Positions 1 to 5,090 of a DNA stretch of 11,153 bases are shown in pieces (position 1 is the first letter of the stretch; each line of letters starts with the position of its first letter). The stretch lies in assembly GCA_020200615.1 (NCBI GenBank), contig JAIVIH010000018.1, forward strand, positions 1 to 11,153, written 5' to 3'. This DNA is from Actinomycetota bacterium (GTDB lineage Bacteria > Actinomycetota > Acidimicrobiia > Acidimicrobiales > AC-14). Position numbers and translations under genes: made by a program. The notes below the pieces were generated by a model, which did no database searches, was not told the origin of the DNA, and saw only the letters and a program-made list of their open reading frames with translations.

Positions 1-980
1 GAGTCATTCCCGACTCCACCGCAGATCGTGTCGGCGTCCTCGCCTCCGGAGAGCTCATCGTCGCCACCACCCCCGAAGATGACGTCGGCGCCCCCCAGCC
101 CGGCGATGCGGTCGGGCCCGGCCGTGCCGTAGATCACATCGGGCCCGGCCGTGCCGACGGTCACCGCTCCCGGGAGGGCGATGATCGCACCCGGCCCCGG
201 CGCCGGCGACGCCGAGCAAATCGCAGGCGCCGGAAGCGAGACGCAGTCTGCGGCCGTATACGCCCCGCCGCTCACGTAGATGTTGTTGGGAATGTCGCAG
301 ACGTAGGGCACCACGTTGACACCCTGGATGAACCCGCCGAGGGTGCTGAACGGCGTCGGGTCGTTCGGGTCGGTGGGTATAGCCACCTCGAAGTGGAGGT
401 GCGGCCCACTGGCGGCTCCCACGTCGTTCTCCGTTCCGAGGACGTCACCGGCGTTGATCGTCATCCCCACCGCCCAACCGTTGGCGGTTACCGTCCCGGT
501 GCCGAAGTGCGTGTACTTCGTCCACTCGCCGTTCGGGTGCTCGATCCAGACGTAGTTGTTGTACTCCTGGCAGAGGCCGGTAACCACGCTGTCGGGGATG
601 GGGTTCCCATTCATGTCCTGGTCGTCTTGGCAGCTGTGCTCCAGGGAGTCGTCCTGGGGGTTGCCGGCCTTATCCACGCCGTCGCCTGCGCCGGGGCTGT
701 TCCCGTTGAAATCGACGACGGCGCGGATGATGCCGGAGGCGGCGGCCACGATCGTGGAGCCCGCCCCGGCACCCATGTCGATGCGGTCCTTCGCCGGGGC
801 GTGGTCGTGGTGGTCCCGGGACACGGTGACGTTCGTCCCATTGGCGTACGGGATGCGGTACACGCCGTCCGACATGGTGAACGAATGATCAGCGGTAGCG
901 GGACCCGAGAAGGCCGTCACCATGGACGCGGCGGCCATTGCAGCAACCGTCCCCAGCGCCAGGATCCGAGACCGGACCAT
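1..980 (-). CDS. Secreted M23-family metallopeptidase with RTX-type calcium-binding repeats (3' end outside window)
   Basis: Read from ATG 980-978, the frame stays open to base 1, giving 326 visible residues without the C-terminus. Residues 1-30 form a signal peptide: MVRSR, a hydrophobic alanine-rich core, then a likely cut after ATA. The M23 (LytM/lysostaphin-type) domain spans about 40-230, with the zinc-ligand pattern H60...D68 and the H195-L-H197 pair in SGPHLHFEV; H158 in KYTHFG fits the other catalytic histidine. M23 enzymes are zinc endopeptidases that cut peptidoglycan cross-bridges outside the membrane. A polar insert (about 91-140) splits the domain and contains a calcium-loop-like segment, DQDMNGNPIPD. 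From about 275 there are glycine/aspartate nonapeptide repeats (GTAGPDVIYG, GGADVIFGG, GGGGDDELSGG, GGEDADTICGG), typical of calcium-bound beta rolls, so an exported, calcium-stabilised protein is likely. A purine-rich Shine-Dalgarno stretch (995-986) lies five bases from the ATG. The cell-wall target is inferred; RTX-linked M23 proteins can also be secreted proteases. Confidence 0.88.
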   Translation of the reverse strand, partial: MVRSRILALGTVAAMAAASMVTAFSGPATADHSFTMSDGVYRIPYANGTNVTVSRDHHDHAPAKDRIDMGAGAGSTIVAAASGIIRAVVDFNGNSPGAGDGVDKAGNPQDDSLEHSCQDDQDMNGNPIPDSVVTGLCQEYNNYVWIEHPNGEWTKYTHFGTGTVTANGWAVGMTINAGDVLGTENDVGAASGPHLHFEVAIPTDPNDPTPFSTLGGFIQGVNVVPYVCDIPNNIYVSGGAYTAADCVSLPAPAICSASPAPGPGAIIALPGAVTVGTAGPDVIYGTAGPDRIAGLGGADVIFGGGGDDELSGGEDADTICGGVGND

Positions 981-990
981 CGACGCCCCC

Positions 991-1014
991 TCTCCGCGAC
1001 CTAGGTCGCGGAGA
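991..1014. repeat. Perfect 24-bp palindrome at the predicted start of transcription of the M23 gene
   Basis: Each 12-base arm begins TCTCCGCGAC and the centre is CCTAGG; the two halves are exact reverse complements. It lies 10 bp upstream of the M23 ATG, and the predicted transcription start (about 1010) falls inside it. One arm supplies part of the purine-rich ribosome binding stretch (GGAGA). It could be a repressor operator or a 5'-leader hairpin that hides the ribosome binding site. There is no T-tract, so a plain terminator is unlikely. Confidence 0.75.
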
Positions 1015-1016
1015 AG

Positions 1017-1045
1017 ACGTTATGCCTGGGGACCTCGATGGTCAA
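1017..1045 (-). promoter_or_regulatory. Sigma-70-type promoter of the M23 gene
   Basis: On the minus strand, a -35 box TTGACC (1045-1040) is followed after exactly 17 bp by a -10 box TAACGT (1022-1017). Transcription would start near 1010, about 30 bp before the ATG. Box quality and spacing both match the housekeeping consensus. It suggests the M23 gene has its own transcript even though the membrane-protein gene upstream reads the same way. Confidence 0.6.
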
Positions 1046-1068
1046 CGGGCGTATCGCCGCCGGGCGCC

Positions 1069-2916
1069 TCACTCCCGATCGTCGGGAGTGCCCACGATGC
1101 TGCGGCGGTCGAGCCCGTAGCGGCCGTTGTCGCGCCCGGCCGGCGTGAGCTGCGGTTCGGGTTCAGGCGGGGGCGCGGGTGGCGCCGGCTCACGAGGAAG
1201 GGTCCAGCGGGGACCGGGCTTCTCGTCGTCGCCTGACAGCTTCACCGCGCAGAAGGCGAACAGGCCGAGCCAGACGAGGATGGTCCCGCCCAGGACGCTG
1301 TAGGCCACGACCGCGGTACTCATGGGGCCCGACTTCGTCTCCCGCAGCAGGATCGTGGTGTTGCGGACGAACGATGTGCGGCGCTCAGGCAAGGCCGAGA
1401 TCTCCGGTTCGCCGTACTCGGGATCGGCAGGCAGGTAGATAGGTGCGGCCATGACCTCGTCACCTCGCTGGAGGCCCACCATGGACTTCCAGTCGCCGGT
1501 CACCGGCACAGGCCGGGAGGACACGTAACGCCCGGGGGCCACCTCCCGTAACGAGGCCGAGACCCGTCCGCCTCCCTGCCAGGACACGATGCCGAAGGCG
1601 GTCGCCGAGTCTGCCGCGTCCGCGGGATCGAGCTCGACCTCCACGTTGGCCCGGTCTCCTACCGGTTGGAGCCTGATCACCGCGTCCACCTTCCCGACGT
1701 TGCGGGGCAGGGGATAGATCAGGGCGCCAACGAGGACGACCAAGCCGGCGAGGGCCGCAACGGCAGGGACCCGCACCGTCCATCCTGGGACGGGTCGGGT
1801 GACGGCGCCGGCGAGGAGGGCGGTGCCGACCGCCACGACGGGCGCGAGCAGCGCCGCCTTGGGCAGGACGGAGGTCGACGCCTGGACGTCGGCCAAGAGG
1901 CCAAGCCAGATGATGTCGGCCGCCAGGCCGATGGTTCCGGCGGCGGCGCCCGCCACCAGCGCAAAGCGCAAGCGGTTCTCGGTTCCGAGGAGGTAAGCGA
2001 CGCCCTCCACGGCCAGAGCGCCGACGATGTAGAGGGGGAAGTTGGGGAACGTGTGGTTGAGGGGGACGGCGACCAGAAAGGAGATGACGCCCCGGATGAT
2101 CAGGTAGGCCACGACCGTCTTCACCGCGCCCCAGGGCCCCATGGCCACCCGGCCGAGGACGAGGGCAAAGCCGGCGGCAGCGGCGAGCAGGATCGGCAGG
2201 TACAGCACCTGGAACTGGGGGACGCCGAAGTCGAACTCACCCTGGACCACCGACACGCCCACCAGAACCGCGCCCAGCGCGGTCGCCTGGATGACACGGC
2301 CCAGAAGGGTGGGTTCGCCTCGTCCCTCACGGATCATGAGCCATACCGAGATCGTGGCCAGTGAGCCGCCGGCGATAAGCCCCAGGTGGCTCGGGCTCCA
2401 GAGGGTGACGTCGATGCCGTAGGCCTCGTGCCACATGTTGTCCAGGGGGAAGGAGATGAGCCCGCCCATGCCCAGGGCGGCCAAGGAGATCGCTGACCAC
2501 GGCACCCGCAGTCCTCCCACTCGCATACCCACGGGCGCGTCGTCCAGCGTGGCGAAGATGATGGCGATGAGGGCGGAGTAGACGAGACCGCCCAGGCCCA
2601 GGACGATCATGGTGTGTGACGGCGTCATGAGCGCCTCGTCCCGCCCGAAGTCGATGTGGTACGCGACGTCCCAGTACACGCCGATGGCTGCGGAGGCCAG
2701 CATGAGCAGCCCGCTGAGGGTCCCGGCCATGGCCCAACCGGGGTAACCGGTGGACCGTTCGAGGCTGTAGGAGATGCGACGGAAGAACTGTTTGAGGGGG
2801 TTGCGCTCCTCGCCGTGCTCGCCGTAGACGACGAGGATCATCACGATGATCAGGTAGATCTGGAAGGGCGCGGCAACGTAGAACCACTGGTCCCAGGTCG
2901 TCTCTTGGCTTGGCAT
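1069..2916 (-). CDS. Polytopic membrane protein with duplicated Asp/His motif and extracytoplasmic beta domain, function unknown
   Basis: This is 615 residues from ATG 2916-2914, with a good Shine-Dalgarno (GAGAGGTGAG) overlapping the end of the upstream regulator gene. About a dozen hydrophobic segments fill residues 13-400. Two of them carry the same pattern, D-x3-H-x5-D-x7-H: D83/H87/D93/H101 (ending TPSH) and D159/H163/D169/H177 (ending SPSH). Weaker relics may lie near H288 and D334/D343. A predicted outside domain, about 410-500, has alternating beta-type sequence and a PGRYVSSRPVPVTGDW stretch that resembles CopC/YtkA-like sandwiches in copper-transport fusions. One last membrane span (about 533-558) leads to a proline-rich cytoplasmic tail. 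I do not recognise a named family. Metal or proton handling in the membrane is a guess from the Asp/His motifs and the CopC-like domain. Only one base separates it from the MerR gene, so the two are co-transcribed and probably translationally coupled. Confidence 0.85.
   Translation of the reverse strand: MPSQETTWDQWFYVAAPFQIYLIIVMILVVYGEHGEERNPLKQFFRRISYSLERSTGYPGWAMAGTLSGLLMLASAAIGVYWDVAYHIDFGRDEALMTPSHTMIVLGLGGLVYSALIAIIFATLDDAPVGMRVGGLRVPWSAISLAALGMGGLISFPLDNMWHEAYGIDVTLWSPSHLGLIAGGSLATISVWLMIREGRGEPTLLGRVIQATALGAVLVGVSVVQGEFDFGVPQFQVLYLPILLAAAAGFALVLGRVAMGPWGAVKTVVAYLIIRGVISFLVAVPLNHTFPNFPLYIVGALAVEGVAYLLGTENRLRFALVAGAAAGTIGLAADIIWLGLLADVQASTSVLPKAALLAPVVAVGTALLAGAVTRPVPGWTVRVPAVAALAGLVVLVGALIYPLPRNVGKVDAVIRLQPVGDRANVEVELDPADAADSATAFGIVSWQGGGRVSASLREVAPGRYVSSRPVPVTGDWKSMVGLQRGDEVMAAPIYLPADPEYGEPEISALPERRTSFVRNTTILLRETKSGPMSTAVVAYSVLGGTILVWLGLFAFCAVKLSGDDEKPGPRWTLPREPAPPAPPPEPEPQLTPAGRDNGRYGLDRRSIVGTPDDRE
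1070..1090 (-). terminator. Hairpin across the 3' end of the membrane-protein gene
   Basis: Arms of 9 bp (1070-1078 and 1082-1090, core ACTCCCGA / TCGGGAGT) are perfect and enclose a 3-nt loop. The hairpin covers the last codons and part of the TGA stop of the membrane-protein gene. No U-run follows on the minus strand, so if it ends transcription it does so weakly or with help. It could equally be an RNA-stabilising 3' stem. Confidence 0.4.
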
Positions 2917-2917
2917 G

Positions 2918-3667
2918 TCAGCTCACCTCTCTGGCGGACGGACGGTCGGCGGCGCCGGAGGACGTCGCCTGGATCGCGGTTGACGCAGCAGATGCCTTTT
3001 CCATGGCCTGGGCCAGGGTGGCGAGCACCGACGTGGCCGCCAGCGGGCGGACCCGTCGGAGGGCGTCGGTGATCTCGGGGAGGCGCTCGGCGGGCATGCC
3101 TTCCCGGACGTACGGTTCCCAGACGTAGCGCTCGAACAGGGCCACGAACCGAGCGGCGATACGTCCGACGTCAGCTCGCAAGGCGGCGAGCTCGTCCTGG
3201 GTGACCTCCACGGGCACACCCACGGCCACGAGCTCCGCCCCGCTACGCAGCAGGCTGGGGCTGGGGACGCGGAAGGCGTCGCCCTCGGGGACGATCAGCC
3301 CCAGCTCGATGGCCCGGATGGCGATGGCGGGGTCGGTCGCCGCTTGAGGAAAGAGTTCGAGGAGCTCGAGCACGCTCCACACCTCGGGCTCCTCGTCGCT
3401 CCAGGGAGCGGTGAGCGCGTCCTCGAATCCGAGCAGGTCGGCCAAGCCCCGCCCTTCGCCCCACGCTCGGAGAAGCTCGGCGATGCCGGCCAGCGAGAAG
3501 CCCTGGTCCTGGAGCTGGGCGATGAGTCGCAGCCGGCCGAGGTGTCCGTCGTCGTAGTCGCCGACCCGTCCAATGAGGCGGGGAGGGGGCAGGAGGCCGA
3601 GGGTCTGGTAGTTGCGGATGTTGCGAGCCGTGGTCTCTGCCCGTCGGGCCAGCTCGTCGATGGTCAC
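2918..3667 (-). CDS. MerR-family transcriptional regulator
   Basis: This is 249 residues from GTG 3667-3665. Residues 1-65 form a MerR winged helix: MTIDELARRAETTARNIRNY, then LGLLPPPRLIGRVGDYDDGHLGRLRLIAQLQDQGFSLAGIAELL, with the usual R-N-x-R-x-Y recognition region and the wing. The remaining ~180 residues form a mostly helical effector domain that I cannot assign. There is no cysteine in the whole protein and only one histidine, so it is unlikely to sense metals through cysteine ligands as CueR, MerR or ZntR do. The predicted -10 box ends 7-8 bp before the GTG and no Shine-Dalgarno is visible, so the mRNA is probably leaderless. It precedes the polytopic membrane protein by one base and diverges from the hemolysin III-like gene, so both are plausible targets. 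Length exceeds the 120-150 residues of simple MerR proteins and fits TipA-like members with a large sensing domain. Confidence 0.9.
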   Translation of the reverse strand: MTIDELARRAETTARNIRNYQTLGLLPPPRLIGRVGDYDDGHLGRLRLIAQLQDQGFSLAGIAELLRAWGEGRGLADLLGFEDALTAPWSDEEPEVWSVLELLELFPQAATDPAIAIRAIELGLIVPEGDAFRVPSPSLLRSGAELVAVGVPVEVTQDELAALRADVGRIAARFVALFERYVWEPYVREGMPAERLPEITDALRRVRPLAATSVLATLAQAMEKASAASTAIQATSSGAADRPSAREVS

Positions 3668-3674
3668 CGATCGC

Positions 3675-3704
3675 AGCGTAGGCCCGATTCTTACATCAAG
3701 TCAA
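3675..3704 (-). promoter_or_regulatory. Promoter of the MerR-membrane protein operon
   Basis: On the minus strand, TTGACT (3704-3699) and TACGCT (3680-3675) are 18 bp apart. Transcription would begin at about 3668, directly at the GTG start, giving a leaderless message. The surrounding 3690-3717 stretch is the most AT-rich part of the neighbourhood. It contains a tandem TCAAGTCAAG and a TTAC...GTAA inverted pair (3691-3708), either of which could bind the regulator. Confidence 0.5.
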
Positions 3705-3778
3705 GTAACATTAATACCGGCAGGACTGTCGGGCGTTACGATGCCCAGCCGCAGCCTGTCAAGAAGTGGCGGTGCGCT

Positions 3779-4492
3779 TTGACCAACGAACTCCTCCGTA
3801 CCCCCGTCCCGGACACGGGTGGGCCCGACGAGCTTTCCCCCACCGAGGCGGTAGTTGCTGCCGTCTTCCCCCTCCTGCGGGGATGGCTCCACCTCGTCTG
3901 CTTCTTCCTGTCGATACCTGCCGGCTTGGTGGTTGTGGACAGCGCATCCCCTCGTGCTCGCACGGCGGCCATCGTCTACGCCATCGGGCTCACGGCCCTG
4001 TTCGGTGTGAGCGCCGCCTACCACCGCGGGCGGTGGTCGGCCACAGCCCGACCCCGGATGAAGCGAGCCGACCACGCCACCATCTTCGTGATGATCGCCG
4101 GCTCTTATACCCCGCTGTGCCTGGTCGCCTTGGGCGGCAGCCTGGGAAGGTCCGTCATGCTGGTCGTGTGGCTCGCCGCGGGCACGGGGGTTGTCCTGGC
4201 CGCGACCGGGATGGCCGAGAAGCCCATTGTCGGATCGATCACCTACATCGGCCTGGGGTGGCTCCTGGTCCTGATCCTGCCCGAGCTCACCCGCCAGCTG
4301 ACCGACGCCCAGCTCGTGCTCATCCTCGTGGGCGGGCTCCTCTACACCGTCGGAAGCGTCTTTCTGGCCACGCGGTGGCCGGACCCGTATCCGACCGTCT
4401 TCGGGTACCACGAGATATGGCACGTGATGGTCGTCGCCGCGGCCGTCTGCCACTACGTCGCCATCCTGTCGGTGGTGAAGGCTGCGGCCTGA
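3779..4492 (+). CDS. Hemolysin III family (PAQR-like) integral membrane protein
   Basis: This is 237 residues from TTG 3779-3781, the only usable start in frame downstream of the divergent promoter region. The open frame continues further upstream, but there it merely overlaps the MerR gene. Seven hydrophobic spans are visible. Family marks are all present: RGWLH (H38), SAAYH (S78, H82), the RADHATIFVMIAGSYTP signature (H99) and the C-terminal GYHEIWHVMVVAAAVCHY (H211, H215, H225). In PAQR-fold proteins the zinc site is made by the histidine of the second span and the two C-terminal histidines, here H82, H211 and H215. Bacterial members are named for a Bacillus cereus hemolysin, but most have no shown lytic role; a zinc-dependent lipid hydrolase activity is proposed for the superfamily. 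The gene diverges from the MerR regulator across about 110 bp. The Shine-Dalgarno is weak (AAGAAG about 13 bp before the start), so the exact start is less certain than the product. Confidence 0.88.
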   Translation: MTNELLRTPVPDTGGPDELSPTEAVVAAVFPLLRGWLHLVCFFLSIPAGLVVVDSASPRARTAAIVYAIGLTALFGVSAAYHRGRWSATARPRMKRADHATIFVMIAGSYTPLCLVALGGSLGRSVMLVVWLAAGTGVVLAATGMAEKPIVGSITYIGLGWLLVLILPELTRQLTDAQLVLILVGGLLYTVGSVFLATRWPDPYPTVFGYHEIWHVMVVAAAVCHYVAILSVVKAAA

Positions 4493-4499
4493 GCGTCGT

Positions 4500-4793
4500 G
4501 TGAAGTCCGACCATCTCGCCGTCGAGCTGGTGATCCAGACGGCCAGCGGCGTTCTCACCGGGCGCTTCGGCCCTCGTGAGGCGGTCACCATCCTCGCTTC
4601 GCAGGCGCCGCAGGCGCGAGGCGAGGCCCAGCTGCTCATCGGCCGAGACCCTCAGCAGTCGGGGGCCTATGCGCAGCTGCTCGGGTCGATCGCGGCCGAG
4701 CTGGCGGCCAGGGTGGAGGGGCACGATGAGGCCCGCGACATGCGGGCGGTGCTGTCTGAGCTCGATCGGCTCGTCCGTGCGCTGACGGCCTGA
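4500..4793 (+). CDS. Small hypothetical protein, mostly helical
   Basis: This is 97 residues from GTG 4500-4502, beginning 7 bp after the hemolysin III-like stop and so probably in the same operon. Codons have the strong G/C third-position bias of real genes here. The protein is hydrophilic, rich in Ala, Leu, Glu and Arg, with no signal peptide or membrane span. A short N-terminal beta-like stretch (LAVELVIQTASGVLTGRF) is followed by helices ending SELDRLVRALTA. I do not recognise a family. No strong Shine-Dalgarno is seen, which fits translational coupling to the gene before it. Confidence 0.6.
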   Translation: MKSDHLAVELVIQTASGVLTGRFGPREAVTILASQAPQARGEAQLLIGRDPQQSGAYAQLLGSIAAELAARVEGHDEARDMRAVLSELDRLVRALTA

Positions 4794-4812
4794 CCGCTGG
4801 CCCTGCCGAAGC

Positions 4813-5013
4813 TCAGTCTCGGGGGCGGAGATGCTTGGCGTCGACGAGGTTGCGCTCCACGCCGTTGCCGAAGAGGACCCGGTACCGGATCCAGCTGAGC
4901 CCGCTCACCCCGATCACGACCCCCGGGGTCCCTGCCGGCACCCCCCGCAGCTCGTCGTCGGCTGCCTCCACCTTGTTCTTCTCTCGGAAAACACCGTTCG
5001 TGGCAGCAGGCAT
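4813..5013 (-). CDS. Small SH3-like beta-barrel protein, function unknown
   Basis: This is 66 residues from ATG 5013-5011. The core reads VFREKNKVEAADDELRGVP, then AGTPGVVIGVSGLSWIRYRV, then LFGNGVERNLVDAKHLRPRD. This looks like a KOW/SH3-type small barrel: a charged first strand, a turn with PAGTPG, a strand with GVVIGVSG, the W-I-R-Y-R-V strand, and the NGVERN hairpin. I recall similar short uncharacterised proteins in Actinobacteria, but I cannot name a family. The frame extends to an ATG at 5073, but the extra 20 residues look non-coding and would run into the lon leader. It converges on the 97-residue gene and diverges from lon. Role unknown; nucleic-acid or protein binding is possible for such folds. 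Confidence 0.6.
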   Translation of the reverse strand: MPAATNGVFREKNKVEAADDELRGVPAGTPGVVIGVSGLSWIRYRVLFGNGVERNLVDAKHLRPRD

Positions 5014-5072
5014 GTCCGCCAGTCTGCCTCGGGAACAGGGTGCACCACCCAACTGTTGATCCAATACCCGCA

Positions 5073-5087
5073 CTTACCTGAGGTGAG
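5073..5087. promoter_or_regulatory. Near-perfect palindrome overlapping the lon ribosome binding site
   Basis: The 15 bases CTTACCTGAGGTGAG form a palindrome with one G-T type mismatch and cover the Shine-Dalgarno (GAGGTGAGG) four bases before the lon ATG. It could be an operator for a repressor or a small hairpin limiting ribosome access. It does not match the CIRCE or HAIR heat-shock elements. Confidence 0.35.
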
Positions 5088-5090
5088 GAC

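Noticed and set aside
1..200. Short tandem DNA repeats that could look like a repeat array
   Set aside because: They are the coding repeats of RTX glycine/aspartate nonapeptides, not CRISPR or satellite repeats: there are no spacers and the similarity follows codons.
1666..2364. A 232-residue plus-strand frame inside the membrane-protein gene
   Set aside because: It is antisense to an intact polytopic membrane protein and its composition (G, D, E, R, Q, H) is typical of mirror frames.
3344..3778. N-terminal extension of the hemolysin III-like protein
   Set aside because: The frame is open but antisense to the MerR gene and crosses the divergent promoter; family homology begins after the TTG at 3779.
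5014..5073. Longer start of the SH3-like protein at 5073
   Set aside because: The additional residues show no fold pattern and the ATG lies within the lon leader palindrome.
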